Positions 22,755 through 32,735 of a stretch of 64,000 nucleotides of DNA are shown one piece after another. The notes below the pieces were generated by a model. That model worked only from the letters and a program-made list of their open reading frames with translations. It was not told where the DNA came from and did not search any database. Numbering within the stretch: position 1 is the first letter of the stretch; each line of letters begins with the position of its first letter. Source of the DNA: Eikenella corrodens (GTDB lineage Bacteria > Pseudomonadota > Gammaproteobacteria > Burkholderiales > Neisseriaceae); the NCBI RefSeq assembly GCF_900187105.1, contig NZ_LT906482.1, positions 1,798,001 through 1,862,000 on the forward strand, read 5' to 3'. Made by a program: the position numbers and the translations under genes.

Positions 22755-25520
22755 TTACAGGGTACGAGCCACTTCCACGATATCAAAGGCTTCCAGCATG
22801 TCGCCTTCTTGGATATCGTTGTAGTTCTTCAGCATCAAGCCGCATTCGAAGCCCATGCGCACTTCTTTCACATCGTCTTTGAAGCGTTTGAGCGATTCGA
22901 GCTCGCCAGTGTGGATCACCACATGGTCGCGGATGAGGCGCACGCGGCTGTCGCGCTTGATGAGGCCGTCGGTAACCATACAGCCGGCAATATTGCCCAC
23001 TTTGGAAATATTGATAACCTGGCGGATTTCTACCGTGCCGGTTTGCTGCTCTTTCTGCTCGGGAGCAAGCATACCGCTCATGGCTGCTTTCACATCGTCG
23101 ATGGCGTCGTAGATGATGTTGTAGTAGCGGATTTCGATGTCTTCGTTTTCGGCCAGCTTGCGTGCGGAACCATCGGCACGCACGTTGAAGCCGATAATGA
23201 AGGCACCGGAGGCGATGGCTAGGTTGACATCGCTTTCGGTAATGCCGCCTACGCCGCTGTGCAGCACTTCCACTTTCACCTCGTCGTTTGACAGCTTTTT
23301 GAGGCTACCTGAAAGCGCTTCGTACGAACCCTGCACGTCGGCTTTGATGATAACGGACAGATTTTGCGCTGCCTGACCGTCGCCGGCGTTGGCAAACAGG
23401 TTTTCCAGTTTGGCAGCCTGCTGTTTGGCCAGCCGCACGTCGCGGTATTTGCCTTGGCGGAACAGGGCGATTTCGCGGGCTTTTTTCTCGTCGGCCAACA
23501 CCATGGCGTCTTCGCCGGCGTTGGGGACGTCGGAAAGGCCGAGGATTTCCACCGGAATGGAGGGGCCGGCTTCCTGTACCTGTCTGCCGTTTTCGTCCAC
23601 CATAGCGCGGACTTTGCCGAAGGCCGTGCCGGCCAGGAGCATATCGCCTTTTTTCAGCGTGCCGCTCTGTACCAGCAGGGTGGCCACCGCGCCGCGGCCT
23701 TTGTCCAGACGGGCTTCCACGATGATGCCTTTGGCTGGTGCGTCTACTGGCGCTTTCAGTTCGAGCACTTCGGCTTCCAGCAGCACGGCTTCCAAAAGCG
23801 CATCGATATTGATGCCTTGTTTGGCGGAAACATCGATAAACTGCACATTACCGCCCCAAGCATCGGGGATCACTTCATGTGCGGTCAGCTCTTGGCGAAT
23901 ACGCTCGGGATTGGCGGCTTCCTTATCGATTTTGTTCACTGCCACCACCATCGGCACGCCGGCCGCTTTGGCATGGGCAATGGCTTCGATGGTTTGCGGC
24001 ATCACGCCGTCATCGGCGGCCACGACCAAAATCACGATATCAGTGGCCTGGGCACCGCGTGCACGCATCGCGGTAAAGGCTTCGTGGCCGGGGGTATCTA
24101 GGAAAGTGATAACACCGCGCGGGGTCTGCACATGGTAGGCACCGATGTGCTGGGTAATGCCGCCGGCTTCGCCTTGCACCACTTTGGCGCGACGAATGTA
24201 GTCGAGCAGCGAAGTTTTACCGTGGTCCACGTGGCCCATTACGGTTACCACCGGCGGGCGCGGCAGGGCTTCGGCTTGAACGGCGGTTTCAGTGTCGTTC
24301 AAGAAGGCTTCGGGATCATCCGCAGCAGCGGGTTTGCCGATATGGCCCATTTCTTCCACCACAATCAATGCGGTTTCCTGGTCGAGCGATTGATTGATGG
24401 TCACCATCATGCCCATCTTCATCAGGGCTTTCACCACTTCCACGCCCTTAACTGCCATTTTGTGTGCCAAATCGGCCACGGTGATGGTTTCGGGCACGAG
24501 CACTTCGTGCACCACCGGCTCGGTCGGGGCTTGGAAGGCGTGTTGGTTCGGCTCCAGCTTGAGCTGTTTCTTGCCTTTTTTGCCACCACGTACGCGCTCC
24601 TCATCGCCACGATTACTGCGTTCTTTGCCTTTGCCTTTGGCGGAACGGCCGCGCGGCATATCGTCGTCGCGCTGCTGGTGGCGATCGCCTTTTTTCGGGC
24701 GGCTGCCGCTGGGAGCGGCATTGCCGGAGGAAAGGGGGGCTTTTTCGCTCGGTGCGGCGCTGCGCGGGGCAGACTGCTGCTCTTTGGCCAGCTTGGCTTC
24801 CTGCTGCGCCTGCAGTTTGGCTGCTTCGCGGCGGGCCTGGCGCTCCTGTTTTTCTTTCAGCAGGGCTTGTTGGTGGGCACGCAGGGCTTCGGCACGGCGG
24901 GCTTCTTCGTCACGCATGGCCTTTTCGGCGGCACTAACCACTTCCACCGGTTGCGGTGTTGGCTCAGGGGCCTTTTCTTTTTTCGGTTTGCGGCTGCGTT
25001 TCGGTTTGGCTTCGGCTGCCGGAGCGTCATCCGGCGTGGCTACTTCAGTAGCTGCCGGTGTAGCATCAGTTTTGGCAGCAGTAGTTTCCATGGTAGGTGT
25101 TTCAACCACTGTTGTTTCGACAGCTTCTGAGGCTACCTGAACATTTGGTTCTTCCACGGCAGGGGCGGCTGCAGGTGCTTCTGTGGCAACAGTTGCGGCT
25201 GGTTGTGCCGGGGCAACTTCAGCAGCGGGTTTGCTCTCGGCAACTGCTTCAATCGGCGGCACGGCCACGCGGCGGCGGCGGCGGGTTTCCACTTGTACGC
25301 CAGCCACAGTGCTGCGCTCGGTGCGGGTACGGCTCACGCTGATGGATACGGTGCCGCTGTCGTTCTGTTTGCGCAGGTGGGTCAGTAGAGCTTGTTTGTC
25401 TGCCGGGCTGATGCTGTCGGCACCGCTGCTTTTTTCCACGCCGGCGGCTTTGAGCTGCTCCAAGAGCGTGGGCACGGATTTTTTCAGTTCGGCGGCAAAT
25501 TGTTGTACGGTATTACTCAT
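22755..25520 (-). CDS. infB: Translation initiation factor IF-2
   Basis: IF-2 is the GTPase that brings initiator fMet-tRNA to the 30S subunit. The 921-aa protein has the IF2 N-terminal domain (residues 1-50), a long charged Ala/Glu/Lys/Arg-rich linker (about 85-320), the G domain with GHVDHGKT (429-436), DTPGHEAF and NKID motifs, and the C-terminal beta-barrel and tRNA-binding domains. A GGAGG ribosome site precedes the ATG. It is the third gene of the rimP-nusA-infB operon, 15 bp after nusA. An in-frame uptake sequence is read as SGSLKK. Confidence 0.97.
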   Translation of the reverse strand: MSNTVQQFAAELKKSVPTLLEQLKAAGVEKSSGADSISPADKQALLTHLRKQNDSGTVSISVSRTRTERSTVAGVQVETRRRRRVAVPPIEAVAESKPAAEVAPAQPAATVATEAPAAAPAVEEPNVQVASEAVETTVVETPTMETTAAKTDATPAATEVATPDDAPAAEAKPKRSRKPKKEKAPEPTPQPVEVVSAAEKAMRDEEARRAEALRAHQQALLKEKQERQARREAAKLQAQQEAKLAKEQQSAPRSAAPSEKAPLSSGNAAPSGSRPKKGDRHQQRDDDMPRGRSAKGKGKERSNRGDEERVRGGKKGKKQLKLEPNQHAFQAPTEPVVHEVLVPETITVADLAHKMAVKGVEVVKALMKMGMMVTINQSLDQETALIVVEEMGHIGKPAAADDPEAFLNDTETAVQAEALPRPPVVTVMGHVDHGKTSLLDYIRRAKVVQGEAGGITQHIGAYHVQTPRGVITFLDTPGHEAFTAMRARGAQATDIVILVVAADDGVMPQTIEAIAHAKAAGVPMVVAVNKIDKEAANPERIRQELTAHEVIPDAWGGNVQFIDVSAKQGINIDALLEAVLLEAEVLELKAPVDAPAKGIIVEARLDKGRGAVATLLVQSGTLKKGDMLLAGTAFGKVRAMVDENGRQVQEAGPSIPVEILGLSDVPNAGEDAMVLADEKKAREIALFRQGKYRDVRLAKQQAAKLENLFANAGDGQAAQNLSVIIKADVQGSYEALSGSLKKLSNDEVKVEVLHSGVGGITESDVNLAIASGAFIIGFNVRADGSARKLAENEDIEIRYYNIIYDAIDDVKAAMSGMLAPEQKEQQTGTVEIRQVINISKVGNIAGCMVTDGLIKRDSRVRLIRDHVVIHTGELESLKRFKDDVKEVRMGFECGLMLKNYNDIQEGDMLEAFDIVEVARTL

Positions 25521-25535
25521 AAGTTTCCGGCCTCC

Positions 25536-27032
25536 TTATTCCTGTGTTTCGGCAAACCAATGTTCGCGGGCGGCCAAAATAACGGTTTTGGCTTCTTCTT
25601 CGCTCACACCGGTGATTTCGATCAATTCGTCGGTGGAAAGCTCAGCCAAGCTGTCGCGGGTGGTGATGCCAGCTTGCGCCAAATCGCGCAGCATGTCTTG
25701 GTCAATGCCGTTGAGGGTTTTCAGCTCTTCTTCCACTTCGTCCAGTTTTTCTTCCGACATGATGGCCAGAGTAAGGATGGCGTCGCGAGCACGGTTGCGC
25801 AGCGTTTCTACGGTGGCTTCGTCGAAGCCGATTTCCACCAGTTCGGCAGCAGGCACATAGGCCACTTCTTCCAGAGCGGCGAAGCCTTCTTCAATCAGCA
25901 GATCAGCTGTTTGCTCGTCCACGTTCAGATGCTGCATAAACAGGCTGCGAATCTGCGCATCTTCGGCTTCGTGACGCTCTTCAGCTTCCTGTACGGTCAT
26001 GATGTTAAGCTGCCAGCCGGTGAGGTCGGCGGCGAGGCGTACGTTTTGGCCACCGCGGCCGATGGCAGGCGCGAGCTGGTCTTCGGCCACGATAACATCT
26101 ACCGAATGGTTGTCTTCGTCAATCAGAATGCGGCTGACTTCGGCGGGGGAGAGCGCGTTAATCACAAACTGGGCAGTTTCGGGCGACCATAGCACCACGT
26201 CCACCCGTTCGCCGGCCAATTCGTTGGATACGGCATTCACGCGCGAGCCGCGCACGCCGATGCAGGTGCCTTGCGGATCAATACGTGCATCATTGGATTT
26301 AACGGCGATTTTGGCGCGTTGGCCGGGATCACGGGCGGCTTCTTTGATTTCCAGCAGGCCGTCTTCGATTTCCGGCACTTCTTGTTCAAACAGTTTCACC
26401 AAAAATTCGCGTGAGGTGCGGCTGAGGATAACTTGTTTGCGGCCGCTGTTGCCTTGTTCGTCCACGCGCAGGAAGAGGGCGCGGATGCGGTCGCCGCTGC
26501 GGAAGTTTTCGCGCGGGATGCATTGGTCGCGTGGAATCAGCGCGTCCAAACGGCCTATTTCCACGATGATGCCGTGGCGTTCCACACGTTTTACCGTGCC
26601 CATTACCACGTCTTCGCGGCGGGCGAGGAATTCTTGCAGAATCTGCTCGCGCTCGGCATCGCGGATGCGCTGTAAAATGATTTGCTTGGCAGTTTGTGCG
26701 GCTTGACGGCCGAAGGCCACGTTTTCCAGCTCTTCTTCGTAATACTCGCCGATTTGCAGTGGGGAATCGGGGAATTCTTCTTGGATTTCCTCGATGGTTT
26801 TTTGCGTGTCGGGATAGGTGTAGTCTTCATCCGCCACGATTAACCAGCGGCGGAAGGTGTGGTATTCACCGGTGTTACGGTCGATGCTCACGCGCACGTC
26901 CATGTGTTCGCGGTCGGCCTTTTTCTTGGCGGCCACCGACAGGGCGAACTCCAATGCTTCGAATACCACTTCGGATTCAACGTTTTTTTCGCTGGCCAGG
27001 GCTTCGGCCAGTTGCAACATTTCGCGGCTCAT
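25536..27032 (-). CDS. nusA: Transcription termination/antitermination factor NusA
   Basis: NusA binds RNA polymerase and promotes pausing, hairpin termination and antitermination. The 498-aa protein shows the N-terminal RNAP-binding domain, S1 domain (GTVKRVERHGIIVEIGRLDA), KH domains (GVRGSRVNAVSNELAGERVD, then AIGRGGQNVRLAADLTGWQL) and two acidic C-terminal helical repeats. It lies between rimP and infB. Because NusA modulates intrinsic terminators, the hairpin in the operon leader could give it control over its own synthesis. Confidence 0.97.
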   Translation of the reverse strand: MSREMLQLAEALASEKNVESEVVFEALEFALSVAAKKKADREHMDVRVSIDRNTGEYHTFRRWLIVADEDYTYPDTQKTIEEIQEEFPDSPLQIGEYYEEELENVAFGRQAAQTAKQIILQRIRDAEREQILQEFLARREDVVMGTVKRVERHGIIVEIGRLDALIPRDQCIPRENFRSGDRIRALFLRVDEQGNSGRKQVILSRTSREFLVKLFEQEVPEIEDGLLEIKEAARDPGQRAKIAVKSNDARIDPQGTCIGVRGSRVNAVSNELAGERVDVVLWSPETAQFVINALSPAEVSRILIDEDNHSVDVIVAEDQLAPAIGRGGQNVRLAADLTGWQLNIMTVQEAEERHEAEDAQIRSLFMQHLNVDEQTADLLIEEGFAALEEVAYVPAAELVEIGFDEATVETLRNRARDAILTLAIMSEEKLDEVEEELKTLNGIDQDMLRDLAQAGITTRDSLAELSTDELIEITGVSEEEAKTVILAAREHWFAETQE

Positions 27033-27068
27033 GGGAATGAACTCTCCATTAATTGATAAATAGGCAAA

Positions 27069-27494
27069 TTAGAATTCGGGCTTCAGGTGCGCCCGGTCGA
27101 TATTGGATAATTCGATGGCAGCAGTTTTGCCATCGAAGGCGATAGTCAGCACATCGTTTTCAAAGTTTTCGATGTGGCCGATGAAGTTTTTCTGACCCTC
27201 CACCGGCAAACGGGTTTTCAGCTTGACGAGGCTACCTGAAAAACGGATGAAGTCGGCTGCCTTTTTTAGCGGTCGGTCGAGGCCGGGGCTGGAAATTTCC
27301 AGCCGTTTATAGTCCACATCTTCCACCATGAAGAGGCGGCTCAAGTGGTTGCTGACGGTGGCGCAGTCTTCCACGGTAATGCCTTCGGGCTTGTCGATAA
27401 ACACGCGCAAATCGCCTTGCGCGGTGAGCTCGAAATCCACCAATTCATAGCCCAGGCCGGGCAGGGTTTTTTCTAAAACGGCTTGAATATCCAT
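27069..27494 (-). CDS. rimP: Ribosome maturation factor RimP
   Basis: A 141-aa RimP homologue, needed for 30S subunit maturation. The core [20 protein letters not shown] and [10 protein letters not shown] match the family. First gene of the rimP-nusA-infB operon, with AGGGA six bases before the ATG. An uptake sequence inside it reads as FSGSLVK. Confidence 0.95.
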   Translation of the reverse strand: MDIQAVLEKTLPGLGYELVDFELTAQGDLRVFIDKPEGITVEDCATVSNHLSRLFMVEDVDYKRLEISSPGLDRPLKKAADFIRFSGSLVKLKTRLPVEGQKNFIGHIENFENDVLTIAFDGKTAAIELSNIDRAHLKPEF

Positions 27495-27507
27495 GATTCC
27501 CTAGTTG

Positions 27508-27604
27508 AAAAAACAAAAAAATGGCCTCGGGGCCATTTCTCATTTATCTCGTATAAATAACTGAAAAACGGCGCGATTCTAAACCATATTCGGCGATTTG
27601 GCAA
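27508..27604 (-). promoter_or_regulatory. Promoter and leader terminator (attenuator) of rimP-nusA-infB
   Basis: On the minus strand TTGCCA (27599-27604) and TAGAAT (27576-27581) are 17 bp apart, giving a start near 27569. Thirty nt later comes AATGGCC/GGCCATT (27520-27537) followed by TTTTTTTGTTTTTTC, a textbook intrinsic terminator, still 14 nt upstream of the rimP ATG. A small ATTTAT/ATAAAT stem lies just before it. The layout predicts attenuation of the operon. Confidence 0.7.
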
Positions 27605-27789
27605 ATCTGTTTGCGCCTGGTGTGCAGGGTGACGGGCGGGCTGTGAGAATCGCGCAACAATGCTGGATTGGAACGAAGGGGAAGATTGGATTTTGGTTTT
27701 AAACTTCGTTGAGGCTTATGTTTTGGCTCAAGTAGTTCGGAAACTTTATTTTTACTTAGATTGCGATTGATACTTTCAGGTAGCCTGTG

Positions 27790-28236
27790 TTACCACGCGA
27801 TGTAAAACATTGCCTTAGCCAGAAACACAATCAGCAGCATCTGCACCAGCACGGCGCGATGGATGTATTTGGAAAAGGCCACGGTCATGGTGTGGCGGCG
27901 CATACGGGTAACAGCGGCCAGAAAGTGGCAGAGGATGCTGAAAGCCAGCAGCAGCTTGATGGAGAGCTGGATAAAGAAAGAATTGGCAAACGGATTGTGG
28001 AGAATTTGCAGGTAGCGGTGCATCATCACCAGGCCGGAAAGAAACAGCAACCCAACTACCCAGGGCATGACTTTCACCGCCCGAGCGGAAAGTGCCCGTT
28101 CGGCTTCGCGCCGAGCCTCACGGCTGACTTTTTTGGTGTGCAGCACCGATAAAACCAGCGACTCAAACAACACCCCGCCCACGAAGGTAATGGCACAGAA
28201 TAAGTGAATGATGTGTGCAACGGAGTAAACAGACAT
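27790..28236 (-). CDS. CopD-like small integral membrane protein
   Basis: A 148-aa protein with four membrane helices (about residues 5-28, 57-75, 84-107, 125-147) and histidines at helix ends (HIIHLFC, MMHRY, CHFLAAVTRMRRH). This resembles CopD-type copper or haem-linked membrane proteins. The assignment rests on topology and the VGGVLFE and MPWVVGLLFLSG segments; direct evidence for copper is missing. Codes alone on its strand, 295 bp from rimP. Confidence 0.55.
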   Translation of the reverse strand: MSVYSVAHIIHLFCAITFVGGVLFESLVLSVLHTKKVSREARREAERALSARAVKVMPWVVGLLFLSGLVMMHRYLQILHNPFANSFFIQLSIKLLLAFSILCHFLAAVTRMRRHTMTVAFSKYIHRAVLVQMLLIVFLAKAMFYIAW

Positions 28237-28342
28237 TTACCTGCCTTTTGATGCAATCACAGAAAAATGCGATACTCTCACAGGCAGGTAGGGCGGTCAA
28301 ATCCGCCATGCCTCTCTGATACTGACAGAAAGGGTATATATC

Positions 28343-28549
28343 ATGAGAAAATCTACTATTACTTCTATTTTCACTGTTATGCTGCTTACTGCCTCTCTGA
28401 GCGCTTGTACCGGCATGACCACCAAACAGCGCAATATTGCTGTGGGTGCCGCAGTGGGCGGTGTGGCCGGTAATGTGATTGGCGGTGATACCGGCTCAAC
28501 CTTGGGTGGTGCTGCCCTGGGTGGTCTAGTAGGCAGCCAGGTTCAGTAA
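28343..28549 (+). CDS. Glycine-zipper lipoprotein, OsmB-like
   Basis: A 68-aa lipoprotein. The signal ends in the lipobox LSAC (Cys22), followed by a Gly-rich zipper (VGAAVGGVAGNVIGG, then LGGAALGGLVGSQ) as in OsmB/SlyB 2TM-zipper proteins. It is probably outer-membrane attached; the family is often stress-induced. Good AAAGGG ribosome site; a strong terminator follows. Confidence 0.8.
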   Translation: MRKSTITSIFTVMLLTASLSACTGMTTKQRNIAVGAAVGGVAGNVIGGDTGSTLGGAALGGLVGSQVQ

Positions 28550-28571
28550 GTCCTAAACCCTTACTAATGAT

Positions 28572-28607
28572 GCGGGCGGAAGTGTGAAAGCACTTCCGCC
28601 CGCAGTT
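28572..28607 (+). terminator. Strong intrinsic terminator
   Basis: A perfect 13-bp stem GCGGGCGGAAGTG (28572-28584) / CACTTCCGCCCGC (28591-28603) follows the glycine-zipper gene. The T-run is imperfect (AGTTGTTTT). Confidence 0.75.
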
Positions 28608-28616
28608 GTTTTGACG

Positions 28617-28720
28617 TAGTGGATTAAAATGAAGAATGCTACTGCGTTGGCTCGCCTTGCTGTACTACTTGTACTATTTGCGGCTCGCCGCCTTGTCCCA
28701 TTCTTATTTGAATCCACTAT
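28617..28720. repeat. 104-bp inverted-repeat element
   Basis: The ends TAGTGGATT (28617-28625) and AATCCACTA (28711-28719) are perfect inverted repeats. The interior (GGCTCGCC..., TGTACTACTTGTACTATTTG, CGGCTCGCCGCCTTGTC) resembles the roughly 150-bp repeat common in Neisseria intergenic regions that also ends in ATAGTGGATT. A deleted relative lies at 49217-49264 and a single end at 61030-61046. Confidence 0.6.
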
Positions 28721-28825
28721 ATTTTATGGATTGGCACAGTTTCGATATTCAGTTATTCCGATTAGGCCGCGGTAGGGTAAATCAGGCAGCATCGGTTTTA
28801 TCGAAACGGTTAGAAATAATGTGTA

Positions 28826-29184
28826 CCGCAGCCGGCCGGTAAGCCGGGTTCTGTCGTTGGACAGTCATTCCTCTAGGCCGATTGTTACCAAGCGGCTCAA
28901 GCAACCTACCCGAATGCTCGGCGAGCAGCGTCGTTGCATTCTGTTTGGTCTTGCTGCGGATGGGGTTTAGCCTGCTACGGACTGTTACCAGCCGCACGGT
29001 GCGCTCTTACCGCACCATTTCACCCTTACCTGTGCCGTGTTGCCACAGCCATCGGCGGTTATGCTTTCTGTTCCACTTTCCGTCGCCTCGCGGCGCCCGG
29101 CCGTTAGCCGGCATCCTGCTCTGTGCAGCCCGGACTTTCCTCCCCACCCAAAGGCGCGGCGACTGTCTGGCCTGCTGCGATACG
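28826..29184 (-). ncRNA. rnpB: RNase P RNA
   Basis: On the minus strand the conserved bacterial type A elements appear in order: CCAGACAGTCGCCGC near the 5' end, GGGTGGGGAGGAAAGTCCGG, a central GGTAAGGGTGAAATGGTGCG region, and near the 3' end GGAATGACTGTCC and GACAGAACCCGGCTTA. The P1 helix pairs GCAGCAGGCC with GGCCGGCTGC. A TATAAT box on the minus strand (29191-29196) lies 7 nt before the 5' end. The RNA processes tRNA 5' ends. Confidence 0.96.
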
Positions 29185-29345
29185 GGCGGGATTATAACGG
29201 ATTGGGTGGGAAAGGCTACCTGAAAATGGTGATGTCAGAAAGAAAACTTGGTCTTGCTCGCATAGTTCACCAATTGCTTAGATTACCTTGTAAGGGCTGC
29301 TCAATTGGTAGGCTACCTGAAAAGATCAGATAAAAGATCACATGC

Positions 29346-29753
29346 TTACTCGGCCAAGTCGTCGATGCTGTTGGCTACTTGTTCCAGTTCGCCGCCGTCG
29401 CTCGACTAGAGGAAGACGGCTTCGCCGAGCTGTTGCGGGGATTCGGGCAATAGGAGCAGGAAGTCGCCGCATTGATTGTCGCCAATCAGCACGGCTTGGG
29501 TGGGGAAACCATGCCAGCTTTCCCGGGCAGAGGCGGTTTCTTTGGCAATGTGATTGCAGGTTCGGCGCAGGCGTTTTTTATCGGAGGTGTCGAATACGGG
29601 CAGGAGGGTGAAGCTGCTGTCTTCGTTGTCGGGTTCGAGCAGGATTTCGCCGCCGTTTTCGGCTGAGAGCCTGGCTTTGAAGCGGGGAGGGAGCTGGATG
29701 CCGAGGGCTTGTTCGGCGGCTTGGATATATTTGGGCTCTACGGGGAAAGGCAT
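29346..29753 (-). pseudogene. SUKH (SMI1/KNR4) family protein with in-frame stop
   Basis: The frame encodes a SUKH-fold protein (LGIQLPPRFKARLSAENGGE; VLIGDNQCGDFLLLLPE). An amber TAG at 29406-29408 cuts it after 115 residues, but the same frame continues as SSDGGELEQVANSIDDLAE to a TAA at 29346. Relatives read V-Y-L-W-D in this place, so a Trp codon (TGG) probably became TAG. Immunity proteins of contact-dependent toxins often have this fold; no toxin gene is adjacent. Confidence 0.65.
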
Positions 29754-29814
29754 GTGTTTGTTCCGATGTGGTGGATGGAATGTTGAGCCGGATTGGGCAT
29801 AAACGCCACACTAC

Positions 29815-29950
29815 TTTTCAGGTAGCCATCATCTGTGGTGAGGCTACCTGAAAATCAGTCGGGCTGCCGGATTTGGTAGCCTGAATTATCCCATGTTTCG
29901 GCAGAATTGATGTTTCAGGTAGCCTCAAGCGGGATAAAAGCTACCTGAAA
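29815..29950. repeat. Cluster of five uptake sequences and variants
   Basis: Between the SUKH frame and trkH, alternating copies and near copies of the uptake 13-mer occur within 135 bp, in both directions. Pairs can form hairpins after trkH. Confidence 0.6.
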
Positions 29951-29960
29951 CTGCTCAACG

Positions 29961-31421
29961 CTATTTGCGCCAATAGGCGGGGGTGAAGAGCATGAACACG
30001 GTGAAGATTTCCAGGCGGCCGAGCAGCATGACGGCGGCGCACAGCCATTTTTGCACGGCGGCTAGTTCGGCGTAGCTGCCGGCGGGGCCGACGCTGCCGA
30101 GACCGGGGCCGGCGTTGGTGATGCAGGCGGTGGCGGCGGTGAGGGCGGTAACAAAATCGAGGCCGGTGGCCATGAGGGCGAAAGTGGCGAAGATGATGGT
30201 GAGGAAGTAAACGGCGGTGAATACGAGCACGGTCATGGCGGTGCGCTCGGCGATGTGCATGCCGTTGATTTTTACGGTGTGCACGGCGTTGGGGTGCAGC
30301 AGCAGCATCATTTCGCGCAGGCTGAATTTAAACAATACGATGGCACGGATGGTTTTGAGCCCGCCGCCGGCGCTGCCGGCGTTGGAGAGGATATTGGCGA
30401 GGAAAAACATCCAGAGGGACACGGGCAGCGGCCAGGCGGCGAAGTCGGTGTTGGCGTAGCCGTTGGCCAGGCCGATGGAGATGAAGTTGAAACCGACGAA
30501 GCGCAGGGATTGCGACCAGTCGGGGTAGAAATCTTTGTGCCACAGGTAGAGGGCGCACACGATGATGCTGGTAATCAGGGCGGTAATCATCACGCTTACT
30601 TCGGTGTCGCGGCGGTAGACGTTGAGGCTGCGTTGGCGGAAGGCGTAGTAGTGGTTGGTGAAGTTGATGGCGGCGATGACGCTGCCGACAGACAAAATCA
30701 TTTCGATGGGCACGGAATCGAAATAGGCGATGTTTTGATCGTGGGTAGAGAAACCGCCCAGGCCGAGGCAGGACATGGCGTGGCATACGGCATCAAGCCA
30801 GCTCATGCCGGCCAGGCGCAGGGCGAGGCAGGTGATGAGGGTGAAGAAAACGTAAATCAGCCAAAGGTTTTTGGCGGTTTGGGAAATGCGGGGGGCGAGC
30901 TTGCTGTCTTTGTGGATGCCGGGGATTTCGGCTTTGAAAAGCTGGGTGCCGCCCACACCGATCATGGGTAGGATGGCTACAGCCAAAACGATGATGCCCA
31001 TGCCGCCCACCCAGTTGAGCAGGTGGCGCCAGAAATTGAGCGAGGGGGGGAAGCTGTCGAGGTTGGTGAAAACGGTGGCGCCGGCGGTGGTGAGGCCGGA
31101 GATGGCTTCGAAGAAGGCGTCGGTGTAGCTGATGCCGGGCAGATACCAATAAAACGGCAGGGAGGCGACCACGGCAAAACCCAACCACAGTAGGAAAACG
31201 AGGGTGAAGCCGTCGCGGGTGCGCAGCTCGCGCTGATGGCTGCGGGTGGTGAGCCAGATGATGCCGGAGGCGCAGATGGTGGCGGCAGCGGTGTCGGCAA
31301 ACACCCAGAAGGCGGCGTCTTGGTAGAGATACGACACGAACGTGGGCGCCAAGAGCAGCAGCGAAAACACGAAACCGAGGCGGGAGAGGACGTGGGCGAT
31401 GGGGGCGAGTTTGTAATACAT
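29961..31421 (-). CDS. trkH: Trk-type potassium uptake protein TrkH
   Basis: This 486-aa inner-membrane protein is a TrkH/KtrB-type K+ channel subunit with about ten helices and four pore loops. The first filter (EAISGLTTAGATVF) and later filter segments (MSCLGLGGFST; ILSNAGSAGGGL; TNAGPGLGSVG) are visible. The regulatory TrkA partner is not in this window. Good ATG at 31421. Confidence 0.93.
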   Translation of the reverse strand: MYYKLAPIAHVLSRLGFVFSLLLLAPTFVSYLYQDAAFWVFADTAAATICASGIIWLTTRSHQRELRTRDGFTLVFLLWLGFAVVASLPFYWYLPGISYTDAFFEAISGLTTAGATVFTNLDSFPPSLNFWRHLLNWVGGMGIIVLAVAILPMIGVGGTQLFKAEIPGIHKDSKLAPRISQTAKNLWLIYVFFTLITCLALRLAGMSWLDAVCHAMSCLGLGGFSTHDQNIAYFDSVPIEMILSVGSVIAAINFTNHYYAFRQRSLNVYRRDTEVSVMITALITSIIVCALYLWHKDFYPDWSQSLRFVGFNFISIGLANGYANTDFAAWPLPVSLWMFFLANILSNAGSAGGGLKTIRAIVLFKFSLREMMLLLHPNAVHTVKINGMHIAERTAMTVLVFTAVYFLTIIFATFALMATGLDFVTALTAATACITNAGPGLGSVGPAGSYAELAAVQKWLCAAVMLLGRLEIFTVFMLFTPAYWRK

Positions 31422-31574
31422 GGTGGTGTGGTTTCAGGTAGCCTGTGCGGCAGGTATTGTACCTGTTTTAACGGGATAGCATAGAGGCGGCTGAAGCTAC
31501 CTGAAAAATAGCAGGCGGGGTGCTTTAGTTTATCCTACGGTTTGTTTTTATTCATATTCACGATAAAACGGTAA

Positions 31575-31613
31575 AGGCTACCTGAAAGCGGATACGGCGG
31601 TTTCAGGTAGCCT
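31575..31613. terminator. Uptake-sequence inverted pair after nusB
   Basis: Copies at 31575-31587 and 31601-31613 form a hairpin 25 bp downstream of the nusB stop. The remaining 150 bp up to trkH hold a further copy and no gene. Confidence 0.6.
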
Positions 31614-31637
31614 GCGGCATGGGCCAACGGGCGCGGC

Positions 31638-32075
31638 TTAAGCGCGTTTCGGATCGTTGGGGCGCAGTTCGGCCGCCAGTTTGTCCAAAATACCGTTGAC
31701 GAATTTGTGGCCGTCGATGCCGCCGAAGGTTTTGGTGACTTCAATCGCTTCGTTGATGATCACGGGGTAGGGCGTTTCCGGCATATCACGCAGCTCGAAG
31801 GCAGCGGCCAGCAGCACGGCGCATTCGATGGGGCTGAGGTCTTTTTCGTCGCGGTCGAGCAGCGGGCGGATAATCTGCATCAGCTCTCGGCGTTTGGCCT
31901 GCACGCCGAAGAAAATGGCGGTGAAGAGCTCGTTGTCGGCCTTGGCGAAGTATTCGTTTTCGCGGATGTTTTTGGCTACTTCGGCATCGGGCAGCTGGTT
32001 GAGCGCGGCCTGATACAGCGCCTGCACGGCAAATTCGCGTGCGCGGCGGCGCGGGGTGCGGTTTTTCGGTTTCAT
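31638..32075 (-). CDS. nusB: Transcription antitermination factor NusB
   Basis: NusB binds the boxA element of rRNA leaders with NusE and supports rRNA antitermination. The 145-aa protein has the family landmarks RRRAREFAVQALYQ, YFAKADNELFTAIFFGV and FVNGILDKLAAELRP. ATG 32075 (MKPKNRTPRRR) is chosen; an upstream extension begins with a non-standard codon. It follows ribH by 24 bp, the usual ribH-nusB pair. Confidence 0.95.
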   Translation of the reverse strand: MKPKNRTPRRRAREFAVQALYQAALNQLPDAEVAKNIRENEYFAKADNELFTAIFFGVQAKRRELMQIIRPLLDRDEKDLSPIECAVLLAAAFELRDMPETPYPVIINEAIEVTKTFGGIDGHKFVNGILDKLAAELRPNDPKRA

Positions 32076-32099
32076 TACTCGGCTTTCTGAAATCAAGGG

Positions 32100-32585
32100 C
32101 TACACGATGGCATTGGGCAGGCTGTTGCCGGCCGGATTGAGGCGGCGCAGCAGGTTGGCGCATTCCACCGCCACCACAGCGGCTTCGGCGGCTTTGCTTT
32201 GGATGCGCGCGTGGGCTTGTTCGTCGTTTTCGGTGGTGAGGACGGCATTGGCGATGGGGATGTTGAAATCCAGCCCCACGCGGCTGATGCCGGCGGCGGA
32301 CTCGTTCGACACCAATTCGAAATGGTAGGTTTCGCCGCGAATTACCGCACCCAAGGCCACCAGCGCATCAAAGCTGTGCGACTGCGCCATATTTTGCAGC
32401 GCCAGCGGCACTTCCAGCGCGCCGGGCACGGTGGCTACGGTGATGTTGCCGTCGGGTACGCCCAGTTCCACCAGTTTTTCAGTGCACACTTCAAGCATGG
32501 CGCTGCCGATTTCGTTGGAAAAACGGGCTTGTACGATGCCGATATTCAGGCCTGCGCCGTCGTGGTTGGGGGGGATGATGGTCAT
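32100..32585 (-). CDS. ribH: 6,7-dimethyl-8-ribityllumazine synthase
   Basis: This enzyme makes the lumazine precursor of riboflavin. The 161-aa protein shows [24 protein letters not shown] and the [12 protein letters not shown] signature containing the substrate pocket. It is the upstream member of ribH-nusB and is transcribed divergently from folA. Confidence 0.96.
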   Translation of the reverse strand: MTIIPPNHDGAGLNIGIVQARFSNEIGSAMLEVCTEKLVELGVPDGNITVATVPGALEVPLALQNMAQSHSFDALVALGAVIRGETYHFELVSNESAAGISRVGLDFNIPIANAVLTTENDEQAHARIQSKAAEAAVVAVECANLLRRLNPAGNSLPNAIV

Positions 32586-32735
32586 GTCCGCTGCTCCGTT
32601 GTAGTGAAATAAGCAAAAGCGGCATGCGCCGCAAAGAAAGCGGATTTTACACCAAAGCGCACGTTTTGGGGCTGTGAAGGAAGATGGCTTGCGTTACAAT
32701 GGCGGCGTTTTGCTCCACTTTTCAGGTAGCCTCCC

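Noticed and set aside
23364-25130. Several long rightward frames opposite infB
   Set aside because: Shadows of infB, which is complete and has the expected GTPase motifs.
29815-29950. Regularly spaced short repeats, possible CRISPR
   Set aside because: The repeats are the uptake 13-mer in both orientations with variable spacing and no cas genes in the window.
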